Positions 24,509 through 32,886 of a stretch of DNA of 64,000 nucleotides are shown here, piece after piece. Numbering within the stretch: the first letter of the stretch is position 1; the number at the start of each line of letters is the position of its first letter. Source of the DNA: Eubacterium sp. 14-2 (GTDB taxonomy: Bacteria > Bacillota > Clostridia > Lachnospirales > Lachnospiraceae). A model generated the notes under the pieces. That model had not been told where the DNA came from and ran no database searches. It was given only the letters and a program-made list of their open reading frames with translations. The stretch spans positions 882,796 through 946,795 of the forward strand of contig NZ_KE159568.1 in NCBI RefSeq assembly GCF_000403845.2, written 5' to 3'. The position numbers were made by a program, and so were the translations under genes.

Positions 24509-25846
24509 CTATTCGGCTTTTCTTTCAGTTTTCAGCAATTCCAGTAATTTTTCCCTGGTATTGTCTTCCGGAACCTCCAGCACATGGTCCAGCAGATGTT
24601 CCAGCACAGTTCCCAGCTCTTTTCCCGGCTCCATTCCCTCCTGAATCAGATCTTTCCCGTCCACTGCCAGATCCTTTAACGTCAGACACTGATTCCTGTC
24701 CAGAATTTCCTGGTAAATCCGTCGGTATTCTTCCAGATAGTCCAGTTTTTCCTTACGTTTATAACGGTTTTTTGCCAGGGTATCCGCCTGCTTTACCTCA
24801 AATAAATCCGGATACTGCCTCAGGCCCACCCGATGTATGGTACGCCGCACTGCCGCCTCTTTCAGCTGAGGTCTGTGGTCATGCCAGGTAATCAGAGCTG
24901 TCACCCTGTCGGTGGTATCATTGTCAAATCTGAGCCTGCGGAGAATCTCTCTGGCTATACGCGCGCCCAGATTGGGATGGCCGTAAAAATGATAGATACC
25001 GTTTTCATCCTGGCTCTTACATACGGGTTTTGCCACATCATGAAACAGCATGGTCAGCCGCAGCACCTTGTCCGGCCGGATGTTCTGAAGGGCCGCAATG
25101 GTATGCTCTCCCACATTATAACAATGGTGGCGGTTGTTCTGAGGCGTGTCCATCATGGCGTCAAACTCCGGCAGAAATACAGCGGTCATACCAGTCTCAT
25201 AAAGGGTCCGCATTTCCTCCGGGTGGTCGGATATCAGCAATTTCACCAGCTCCGTCTGAATCCGCTCAGGGCTGACCGCTCCAAGATTCCCTGCCAGGGA
25301 TACCATGGACTGCCTGGTCCGGTCTTCTATGGTAAAGCCCAGCTGGGCCGCAAACCGCACAGCCCGCATCATGCGCAGGGCGTCCTCACCAAACCGGTCT
25401 TCCGGATTCCCCACGCAACGGATTTTCTTTTCCTGCAAATCTTTTATTCCGTCAAATGCGTCAATGAGCCCTTCTTTTTCATTATAGGCCATGGCATTGA
25501 TGGTAAAATCCCTGCGTTTCAGATCTTCCATTAAATCTGAAGTAAATACCACCTCACTGGGATGGCGCATGTCCTGGTATTCTCCGTCGATCCGGTAGGT
25601 CGTCACCTCGAACCCCTCTCCGCCTTCCAGAACTGTCACGGTTCCATGTTGGATTCCCGTGTCCACCGTTTTGGGAAATAACCCTTTTACCTGCTCAGGA
25701 GAAGCAGAGGTGGTAATATCCCAGTCTCCCGGAACCCGCCCCAGAACAGAATCTCTTACGCAGCCTCCCACTGCATAGGCTTCCCATCCTGCGTCTGTCA
25801 GGGTATCAATAATAAACTTCACTTTTCCGGGTAACTGTATTATCAT
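24509..25846 (-). CDS. cca: CCA tRNA nucleotidyltransferase
   Basis: This 445-residue class II nucleotidyltransferase adds or repairs the CCA end of tRNAs; the tRNAs in this window lack encoded CCA. The head motif is VGGCVRDSVLGRVPGDWDIT with two metal Asp residues, followed by RRDFTINAMAYN, RMMRAVRFAAQLGF and ERIQTELVKLL. An HD domain is inserted (LTMLFHDVAKP, ITWHDHRPQ). A poly(A) polymerase of the same family is the alternative, but the length and HD domain fit bacterial CCA enzymes. Confidence 0.92.
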   Translation of the reverse strand: MIIQLPGKVKFIIDTLTDAGWEAYAVGGCVRDSVLGRVPGDWDITTSASPEQVKGLFPKTVDTGIQHGTVTVLEGGEGFEVTTYRIDGEYQDMRHPSEVVFTSDLMEDLKRRDFTINAMAYNEKEGLIDAFDGIKDLQEKKIRCVGNPEDRFGEDALRMMRAVRFAAQLGFTIEDRTRQSMVSLAGNLGAVSPERIQTELVKLLISDHPEEMRTLYETGMTAVFLPEFDAMMDTPQNNRHHCYNVGEHTIAALQNIRPDKVLRLTMLFHDVAKPVCKSQDENGIYHFYGHPNLGARIAREILRRLRFDNDTTDRVTALITWHDHRPQLKEAAVRRTIHRVGLRQYPDLFEVKQADTLAKNRYKRKEKLDYLEEYRRIYQEILDRNQCLTLKDLAVDGKDLIQEGMEPGKELGTVLEHLLDHVLEVPEDNTREKLLELLKTERKAE

Positions 25847-25856
25847 TCTCCGTCTC

Positions 25857-26294
25857 CTATTTGCACAAACCTGCCACTACCTGATTGATTACTTTTCCGT
25901 CTGCTTTTCCCTTCAGCTCGGCCATCACTGCTTTCATAATCTGGCCTTTGTTCCCGGTTGCCACAATCTCTGCAAACTTCTCCGTAATGTAAGTCCGTAC
26001 TTCATCTTCCGACATAAGAGCGGGCGCATATTCCTGAATCACATCATGCCTCAGCCGATATTCTTCCAGCAGATCCTTCCGTTCCGCAGGGCAGGTATCC
26101 AGCTGCTCTTTTGCCGTTTTCAGTTCCTTTAAAATCACCCGGTCCACCAGTTCTTCTGGAATATTATCACGGCAACCCTCATCAATGGCTGCTTTTTTTA
26201 CTGCGGAGACCAGTGCGGAAATGGCGTCTTTGCGCCCTTTCTCTTTGGCCTTCATGGCTGCTATCATATCATTCTGCAATGTTTTTATTTCCAT
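25857..26294 (-). CDS. GatB/YqeY domain protein
   Basis: This 145-residue protein has the YqeY fold: LQNDMIAAMKAKEKGRKDAI at the start, KELKTAKEQLDTC in the middle and the helical tail NKGQIMKAVMAELKGKADGK. It resembles the tail domain of GatB but stands alone. It may act in tRNA or amidotransferase-related processes; the role is unproven. It lies just upstream of cca, probably co-transcribed (10-base gap). Confidence 0.9.
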   Translation of the reverse strand: MEIKTLQNDMIAAMKAKEKGRKDAISALVSAVKKAAIDEGCRDNIPEELVDRVILKELKTAKEQLDTCPAERKDLLEEYRLRHDVIQEYAPALMSEDEVRTYITEKFAEIVATGNKGQIMKAVMAELKGKADGKVINQVVAGLCK

Positions 26295-26312
26295 CTGTCC
26301 TTCCTCCTGTCT

Positions 26313-27557
26313 CTATAAAACTCTCCGTACGGTAATAATCGGACGATAAGTTGCGTTATCATATCCCACAATTCCGTATGCAGTCCCTTTGGCATGGACA
26401 ATCTGCCCATTGCCCATATAAATGGCCACATGCCCCGCATAACAGATCAGATCTCCTGCCTGGGCATTGGCGTAACTCACTTCTTTTCCCACGGAACGCT
26501 GGGAATAGGAATAGCTTGGAATACTGATTCCAAAATGTCCGTAAACATAGCTGGTAAATCCGCTGCAGTCCGCGCCGGTATTGGGATCTTTGCCGCCCCA
26601 GACATAAGGATTTCCCACAAATGTCAGCGCATAATTTACCACCGCGCTTCCGCTTACCCCGGTGCTGAAAGCCGGATTTTTATTGCCTCCGCCTCCGGTA
26701 TTGTCTGCAGTGCTGCCGCTGCTTGCGGAATTGCCGGAGCCTCCGCCTCCGGAAAAATTGTTATTCCTGTTTGCGGCCGCTGCTGCTGCCGCCGCTGCCG
26801 CTGCCTGCTCCGCTGCGCGGCGTTCCCGCTCAATCCTTTCATTCTCCTGGGCAATAATGGTATTCTGGGCGTTGATGGTGTCCTGATATCTGGCTGCCAG
26901 TGACCTGGCCTCCTCCATCATGCCTTTAAAGTTCTCCACTTCATTTTCTTTCTGGGCAATAGTGGTTTCGTAATTCTCCTTTGCCACCTGAAATTCCTGC
27001 TGTTTTACTTCAAGTGTCTGAATCTCTTCTTCCTGCTGCTGTTCCAGCATGGCCACCTGATCTTTTGTATTCTGGTACTCTGTCAGAAGCTCTCTGTCAT
27101 ACTTATACACTTCGTTGACATATTCCACCCGATTCAGTAAATCCGCAATACTCCCGGATTCCAGAATACTGGTAAGCATGGTGGAATTTCCCTTTTCATA
27201 CATAAAACGAATCCGCAGTTTCATGGCCTCGTACTGGTTCTTTTCATCCACTTTGGCCTGTTCCAGGTCTGCTTTGGTCTGTTCCAGCTCGTCCTGCTTC
27301 ACCGCCAGTTCTTCTTCCAGGGTAGACAGCTCTATCATAACGTTTACCAGTTCCGCGTCCAGTTTGTTAATTTCTCCCCGCAGCTCCTGCTGCTGTTCCT
27401 CTATCCGGTTAATCTCATTCTGCTTTGATTTTAAATTCGCTTCCGCTTCTTTTTTCTTCTGTTCCGCATCTGACTTCTTGTCCGCCAGCGCTATGGAAAA
27501 TTGTGAAATTCCCATGACAATTACCAGCAATACCGCTACCAGCTTCTTTGATTTCAT
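26313..27557 (-). CDS. Secreted NlpC/P60 peptidoglycan hydrolase, PcsB-like
   Basis: This protein has about 414 residues from the ATG at 27557, which follows AGAAAGGAGATTTGC. The signal peptide is KLVAVLLVIVMGISQFSIALA. A long coiled coil (about 28-255) resembles PcsB/YvcE-type regulators. An Ala-rich hinge and a Gly/Ser linker follow, then NlpC/P60 with catalytic Cys in GADCSGFTSYVYGHF and His in AGHVAIYMGNGQIVHA. It cleaves peptide bonds in peptidoglycan, probably at division and under FtsEX-type control, which is not in this window. Confidence 0.92.
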   Translation of the reverse strand: MKSKKLVAVLLVIVMGISQFSIALADKKSDAEQKKKEAEANLKSKQNEINRIEEQQQELRGEINKLDAELVNVMIELSTLEEELAVKQDELEQTKADLEQAKVDEKNQYEAMKLRIRFMYEKGNSTMLTSILESGSIADLLNRVEYVNEVYKYDRELLTEYQNTKDQVAMLEQQQEEEIQTLEVKQQEFQVAKENYETTIAQKENEVENFKGMMEEARSLAARYQDTINAQNTIIAQENERIERERRAAEQAAAAAAAAAAANRNNNFSGGGGSGNSASSGSTADNTGGGGNKNPAFSTGVSGSAVVNYALTFVGNPYVWGGKDPNTGADCSGFTSYVYGHFGISIPSYSYSQRSVGKEVSYANAQAGDLICYAGHVAIYMGNGQIVHAKGTAYGIVGYDNATYRPIITVRRVL

Positions 27558-27728
27558 GCAAATCTCCTTTCTGAGTAATCCCCTCCGTATCAGCAGGCCT
27601 GTGCACCCGTGATTTTTTTGTACAAGGTGATTATAACACCATCTTCCCATGATAGCAACCGGAGAACGTCTGTATCAGAAAAGACAGCAAAAGTTTTCCA
27701 TGCTTTTGCTGCCTTTCAGGGCCTTTTC

Positions 27729-29288
27729 CTATCCCACTGTTTTGATAATCAGTATTTTATCTCCTCCTTTTATCTGCTCGGAAGCCAGCTGGTTGGTTTT
27801 TACAATTTCTGAAATAGTGGTATAATTTTCCCTGGCAATATTCCACAGCTGGTCGCCTTCTTTGGCAATATAACCAATAATGCCGGGACTTTCCTGAAGC
27901 TCCTCCATATTCAGAGGTTCTTCCTCCACCTCTTTTATCTTATGAATTTTCTGCTGCTCGAACACAATACAGTTCAGATTCAGCACCGCCTTGATTTCCA
28001 CCTGGCTGCTGTCTGTCATCACTGTGGTGAGCTGGTCAATTCCTGTCTGTAAATGATAGCGGCAGGACCGGTTCATTCCCGGTACTTCAATCAGATAATG
28101 GAAGGGCAGAATATCCTTCACGGAAGCCACAGGCATCCTGTCGTCTGCTGTCACATACAGAATATTAATCTGAAGGGTTCCTTCTACCTGAATGCCTCCT
28201 TCCACAATTTCAGTCTGCTCCACCACTGCAGTTCCCTCGCTGGCACAGATTTGCAGAATGGGCTCCTGGTTTTTGTCCAGACTCATTTTTTCAGCAATTT
28301 TGCATTTGGATGCATTGCGCAGCAACAGTTTTTCAAAAACCGCTTCCTGATAAAGGGGCGTGAGTTTTTCATTTACCGCATACAAATCTGCTACGATCCT
28401 GTCTTCTCCTTCTGTAAATACCTGTATTTCCAGATCCAGCACCAGTTCCAGGTGGAGCATACGCTCTTCTCCGTCATAATCAGGCTTCGCTTCCAGTTCA
28501 ATTCCTGCAATGTCGTAAGACACGTCGCATATCATATCGTCGTTACAGCCATTGCAGTCAATCATCCCGTTAAAGGGAAGGGCTGTCTCCATCCACTGCA
28601 AATGTTCGTCTTCCTCTTCCCCTTCATACAGGACAAACACAAGGGCCTCCCCCTTAACGTTCAGCTGGCTGTCCATCAGACGCATTTCCACACTGCGCAG
28701 CTGTACGCTTTTCCACAGAACCTGCCGGATATTCGGCTTGTTGGAGGGCAGCAGAATTTCTTCTTTAAAACGCCAGGTGTCTTTTTTGGCCAGAAACAGT
28801 TCCATGGCTGAAAGGGTCTGTTCTAAAAGCTGGACGCCGCCCTCCCGCTCTGCTCCCGTTACAATCTCCTCATCATAAATTTCATCAATTTCCGCCTCCA
28901 GCGCCACCAGCGCTTTTACGCTGAGTTTTCTGGAATTGATTATGCCAATGGACAAATCTTCCATTTCCCACCGCATCTTTGCCGTATCGTACTCATTGGC
29001 TCCGTCAATAGCGAGGCTTTCCTGAAATGGAATCTCCCCGCTCATGCTGTTAATCCTGCCTTCCTCCTGGTCGCTCCGATACAACAGTGAAAATTTCAGT
29101 ACGCCTTTCAGCCACACATGGTCCTGGGTAATGGTGGTTTCATCCAGCCGGATTTCCCCTTTGTCCAGAATAATCCGTATCAGATCCGGTTTTGTATCCG
29201 GTACATTGAAATCATCATCCAGAGTAATCTGTGTGGCAGCTTTTCCTTTTTCCCGATTCATATGTATATATTTTTTTGATAATTCCAC
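27729..29288 (-). CDS. DUF3794 (SPOCS) and LysM protein
   Basis: This protein has about 519 residues. The GTG at 29288 has GGAGAG at the right distance; an ATG 21 codons earlier has no site. Beta-rich repeated DUF3794 modules include ATQITLDDDFNVPDTKPDLI and QVEGTLQINILYVTADDRMP. A C-terminal LysM motif is present (IAKEGDQLWNIARENYTTIS, IKGGDKILIIK). This architecture is typical of clostridial spore-envelope proteins, often annotated near SpoIVA/SpoVID-type functions. There is no signal peptide. A spore coat or cortex-attachment role is inferred. Confidence 0.85.
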   Translation of the reverse strand: MELSKKYIHMNREKGKAATQITLDDDFNVPDTKPDLIRIILDKGEIRLDETTITQDHVWLKGVLKFSLLYRSDQEEGRINSMSGEIPFQESLAIDGANEYDTAKMRWEMEDLSIGIINSRKLSVKALVALEAEIDEIYDEEIVTGAEREGGVQLLEQTLSAMELFLAKKDTWRFKEEILLPSNKPNIRQVLWKSVQLRSVEMRLMDSQLNVKGEALVFVLYEGEEEDEHLQWMETALPFNGMIDCNGCNDDMICDVSYDIAGIELEAKPDYDGEERMLHLELVLDLEIQVFTEGEDRIVADLYAVNEKLTPLYQEAVFEKLLLRNASKCKIAEKMSLDKNQEPILQICASEGTAVVEQTEIVEGGIQVEGTLQINILYVTADDRMPVASVKDILPFHYLIEVPGMNRSCRYHLQTGIDQLTTVMTDSSQVEIKAVLNLNCIVFEQQKIHKIKEVEEEPLNMEELQESPGIIGYIAKEGDQLWNIARENYTTISEIVKTNQLASEQIKGGDKILIIKTVG

Positions 29289-29361
29289 AATAAAAACTCT
29301 CCAATCCTGAATATTTGTACATTTTATTCCGAATTGAAGAGTTTTATTCATTTTCCTTGTA

Positions 29362-29610
29362 TTAACACAATTTCATTCTTATGTCTCTTGTCAGGACATC
29401 GGCGTAACTGAAAGAAAGTAGCTGGGGTGGATTTTTCTCATTTTCATCGTCAACCAGTATGGTAAAAACAGAAGGATACGCTCCTTTGATCACACCTTCC
29501 TGAATGTCAACCCGGTTTCGGCCTCTGTCCAACTGAATCATGACCTTGTTACCTAACTGTCCTGAAACAGATGCACGCACTCTGTTAATATCTGCCTGTT
29601 GTACTGCCAT
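29362..29610 (-). CDS. veg: Veg protein
   Basis: This protein has 82 residues from the ATG at 29610 (AGAGGTGGAAAGA site). VSGQLGNKVMIQLDRGRNRV and EGVIKGAYPSVFTI are the Veg/DUF1021 signature. Veg is an abundant small protein, linked in B. subtilis to biofilm gene control and spore outgrowth. A near-consensus sigma-A promoter lies upstream, in line with the strong veg promoter known elsewhere. Confidence 0.93.
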   Translation of the reverse strand: MAVQQADINRVRASVSGQLGNKVMIQLDRGRNRVDIQEGVIKGAYPSVFTILVDDENEKNPPQLLSFSYADVLTRDIRMKLC

Positions 29611-29688
29611 TCTTTCCACCTCTATTCTGTTTATTCCCACAAACAATGAGTCAGGCAGGAACCTGTCTCATCCATGGTACACCTGTTT

Positions 29689-29717
29689 AGTATATCACTA
29701 CGTTAAAATATTGTCAA
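29689..29717 (-). promoter_or_regulatory. veg sigma-A promoter
   Basis: On the minus strand, -35 TTGACA (29712-29717) and -10 TATACT (29689-29694) are separated by 17 bases, about 80 bases upstream of the veg start. It is one mismatch from consensus. Confidence 0.85.
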
Positions 29718-29789
29718 AGGGAAATATATCCTGGATTTCGACAAAAACCGTAATGTGACCGTCAACCGGGGGAATTTATCTTTTCAGCA

Positions 29790-29809
29790 GAACATATGTA
29801 TGGTATAAT
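29790..29809 (+). promoter_or_regulatory. LexA (SOS) box and -10 of dinB
   Basis: AGAACATATGTATG around 29789-29802 matches 11 of 14 bases of the Firmicutes LexA box CGAACATATGTTCG. The -10 TATAAT follows at 29804-29809, 24 bases upstream of the dinB ATG. Binding here would block RNA polymerase. Confidence 0.65.
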
Positions 29810-29832
29810 CTAACCTGACAGGAGGGATATTT

Positions 29833-31011
29833 ATGAATCAGAGACTTATCTTCCATATTGATGTAAATTCTGCCTACCTTTCCTGGTCAGCGGTGGAAAA
29901 GAAAAAAAACGGCTCCCCACAGGATCTGCGGGAAATTCCCGCCATTATCGGCGGAGACATGGCCAGCCGCCATGGGGTGGTTCTGGCAAAATCCATTCCT
30001 GCAAAAGCATACGGGATTTCAACAGGAGAGCCTGTGGCCCATGCCCTTAGGAAATGTCCCCACCTTGTACTGGAACCTCCGGATCACAGCCTGTATGCAG
30101 CCTGCAGCCGGCGGCTGATGGAGCTTCTGGTTACCTTCTGCCCCGCTGTGGAACAGGTCAGTATTGACGAGTGTTATATGGATTTTACTGACTGCCTGAA
30201 AAATTATGAAAGCCCTGCGGCCGCCGCAGCCCTGATAAAAGACACGGTGCGGGATACTTTTGGCTTTACAGTTAATATTGGCATTTCCACCAACAAACTG
30301 CTGGCAAAAATGGCTTCCGATTTCCAGAAACCGGACAGGGTGCACACGCTGTTTCCGGAGGAAATCCCTGCCAGAATGTGGCCTCTTCCCGTACGGGATT
30401 TATTTATGGTGGGAAAATCATCCGCCGCTGCCCTGGCCAAACTGGAAATCCGCACCATCGGGGATCTGGCCCACACAGATGTGGCTGTTCTGGAAAGTCA
30501 TCTGAAAAGCCATGGACGTTTAATCTGGGAGTTTGCCAACGGGCTGGACGAATCTCCTGTGCAGACAGAAGAGAGTGAGTTAAAAGGGGTGGGCAACTCC
30601 ACCACTCTGGCCAGAGACGCCGAAACCTCTGCCGACGCAAAATGGGTCCTGCGAAAGCTCTGTCAGCAGGTTTCCGGGCGTCTGAAACGCTATGGCCAGC
30701 TTGCAGGCATGGTCAGTACGGAAATCCGCTATGCTTCTTTTGTCCGGGTGTCACATCAGATGCAGCTTCCTGTCAGTACAGACGAAGAACAGGTCCTGTA
30801 CCATCACGCCTGCCTTCTGTTTGACGAGCTGTGGAACGGAGAACCTGTCCGGCTTCTTGGTGTGCGTACCTCCCGGCTGGCCACGGAGCCGGAACCGGTA
30901 CAGATGTCTTTATTTGATCTGCCCAAAACTCAGAAAGAACTCCGGGCAGAAAGAGCCATGGAATCCCTGCAGGCTAAATTTGGAAAGGAAATCATTAAAA
31001 AAGGTTTTTGA
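29833..31011 (+). CDS. dinB: DNA polymerase IV (Y-family)
   Basis: This translesion polymerase has 392 residues. The N-terminal catalytic motif is FHIDVNSAYLSWSAVE, the central metal-binding motif is QVSIDECYMDFTD, and the fingers/palm part is INIGISTNKLLAKMASDFQK. The little-finger domain and the tail QMSLFDLP are present; the tail matches a beta-clamp-binding motif (QxSLF). It replicates past lesions with low fidelity. The upstream LexA-like box suggests DNA-damage induction. It starts behind GGAGGG and is divergent from veg. Confidence 0.95.
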   Translation: MNQRLIFHIDVNSAYLSWSAVEKKKNGSPQDLREIPAIIGGDMASRHGVVLAKSIPAKAYGISTGEPVAHALRKCPHLVLEPPDHSLYAACSRRLMELLVTFCPAVEQVSIDECYMDFTDCLKNYESPAAAAALIKDTVRDTFGFTVNIGISTNKLLAKMASDFQKPDRVHTLFPEEIPARMWPLPVRDLFMVGKSSAAALAKLEIRTIGDLAHTDVAVLESHLKSHGRLIWEFANGLDESPVQTEESELKGVGNSTTLARDAETSADAKWVLRKLCQQVSGRLKRYGQLAGMVSTEIRYASFVRVSHQMQLPVSTDEEQVLYHHACLLFDELWNGEPVRLLGVRTSRLATEPEPVQMSLFDLPKTQKELRAERAMESLQAKFGKEIIKKGF

Positions 31012-31092
31012 GTTTCAGTCACCACATAACGTTCCTCATCCGGGCAGGGCATGACCATCGCTTATTCTGTCAGGGCATTTTCCCGGTTCAGG

Positions 31093-32853
31093 CTACACCG
31101 CAAACTGGCTGTTGTAAAGTTCTGAATAGAATCCTTTTTTCTTCAGCAGTTCTTCGTGGCTGCCCTGCTCCAGAATATGTCCGTCCTTCATTACCAGAAT
31201 GATATCTGCCTCCTGAATGGTGGACAGACGATGGGCCACGATAAAACTGGTCCGTCCCTGCATCATTTTTGCAAAGGCATTCTGAATCTTCATTTCTGTT
31301 CTGGTGTCAATGGAAGATGTTGCCTCATCCAGAATCAGCATGGGCGGCAGGCAGAGCATTACCCTGGCAATACACAGAAGCTGTTTCTGTCCGGCAGACA
31401 GACTTCCCCCCTCTTCACCGATAACCGTATCATACCCCTTTGGAAGACGCTTGATAAAGCTGTGGGCATGGGCCGCTTTCGCCGCCTCCTTTATTTCCTC
31501 CTCTGTGGCCTCCGGTTTTCCCATAATAAGATTTTCCCGGATGGTTCCTGCTTTCAGCCAGGTTTCCTGCAGCACCATTCCATAGCTTTCCCGCAGGCTC
31601 TTTCTGGTGGCTTTTCGAATATCCAGATGTTCCACCTGAATGCTTCCGCTGTCCACATCGTAAAAACGCATCAGCAGGTTGATCATGGTGGTCTTTCCGC
31701 ATCCGGTGGGCCCTACAATGGCCACCCGCTGTCCCGGCTTTATCTTCAGGTTGAAATCTTCAATCAGCTTTTTCTCCGGTGTATAGGAGAAATAAACATG
31801 CTCCAAATCCACAGTACCCTTCACATCTGTCAGAATTTCCGCATTCTCCGGCTCCGGTACCTGGGCTTCTTCCTCAATCAGGCTGAAAATCCGTTCTGCA
31901 CAGGCAAGGGCATTCTGCAGCTCTGTCACTACGCCGGAAATTTCATTAAAGGGCTTGGTATACTGGTTGGCATAGCTGAGGAAACAGGAAAGCTGCCCCA
32001 CAGTCAGCAATCCTCTCATGGCAGAAAAGGCCCCCACCAACCCTACCCCTGTATACACCAGGCTGTTGACAAACCGGGTGGTGGGATTGGTCAGAGAAGA
32101 AAAAAAGGTGGCCTGCAGAGAAGCCTTTTCCAGCCTTTCGTTAATCTCGTCAAAAGTTTCCAGTACCTTTTCCTCTCTGGAAAATGCCTGTACCACTTTC
32201 TGATTTTCTATCATTTCATTAATTAATGCAGTCTGCTCCCCGCGGGTAGAGGACTGCAGCATAAACATGGAAAAGGTACGCTTTGCAATGAAACTGGCCA
32301 CAAACAGGGAAACCGGCGTAATCAGCACCACCACCAGCGTAATTTTCACATTAATACTCAGCATAAACAGCAGCGTACCCAGGATGGTAACCAGGCCTGT
32401 AAACAACTGGGAAAATCCCATCAGCAGTCCGTCCGCAAACTGGTCCACATCTGCAATGACCCGGCTCACCAGCTCGCCGTGGGAATGACCGTCAATAAAT
32501 TTCAGAGGCAGTATTTCTATTTTGGCAAAGGCTTCCCGCCGGATATCCTGAATCACTTCATAAGTGATTTTATTGTTGCACACATTCATCAGCCACTGGG
32601 CCAGCGCTGTCAGGCCCATGATAACTCCCATTTTTCCCAGCAGCCTGAAAATAACCGGAAACTCCACCTGTTCCGGGCCCAGAATATGGTCTATGACCTG
32701 TCCGGTAAGCACTGGAATATACAGGGTGGAGGCTACGGTGGCCACCGCAAAAAACAGCGACAGTACCAGAAAAATTTTATAATGTTCAATATAATTCAGG
32801 ACCTTTTTCAAAGTCTCTGTCTGTTTTCTTTTTTTGCTTTTTTCCATAATCAT
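31093..32853 (-). CDS. ABC exporter half, canonical Walker B
   Basis: This 586-residue protein has a six-helix membrane domain (about 25-320) followed by a nucleotide-binding domain. The NBD has Walker A VGPTGCGKTT, Q-loop MVLQETWLKAG, signature SLSAGQKQ (Ala in place of the first Gly of LSGGQ), Walker B MLILDEATSS with the catalytic Glu, and switch AHRLST. It lies 33 bases behind the partner 32887-34692. The pair forms a heterodimeric exporter of the LmrCD/BmrCD/TM287-288 type, exporting drugs or lipids. The substrate is unknown. Confidence 0.93.
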   Translation of the reverse strand: MIMEKSKKRKQTETLKKVLNYIEHYKIFLVLSLFFAVATVASTLYIPVLTGQVIDHILGPEQVEFPVIFRLLGKMGVIMGLTALAQWLMNVCNNKITYEVIQDIRREAFAKIEILPLKFIDGHSHGELVSRVIADVDQFADGLLMGFSQLFTGLVTILGTLLFMLSINVKITLVVVLITPVSLFVASFIAKRTFSMFMLQSSTRGEQTALINEMIENQKVVQAFSREEKVLETFDEINERLEKASLQATFFSSLTNPTTRFVNSLVYTGVGLVGAFSAMRGLLTVGQLSCFLSYANQYTKPFNEISGVVTELQNALACAERIFSLIEEEAQVPEPENAEILTDVKGTVDLEHVYFSYTPEKKLIEDFNLKIKPGQRVAIVGPTGCGKTTMINLLMRFYDVDSGSIQVEHLDIRKATRKSLRESYGMVLQETWLKAGTIRENLIMGKPEATEEEIKEAAKAAHAHSFIKRLPKGYDTVIGEEGGSLSAGQKQLLCIARVMLCLPPMLILDEATSSIDTRTEMKIQNAFAKMMQGRTSFIVAHRLSTIQEADIILVMKDGHILEQGSHEELLKKKGFYSELYNSQFAV

Positions 32854-32886
32854 TCAGATTCCTTTCCCCATGCTCAGTCCGTGTTT

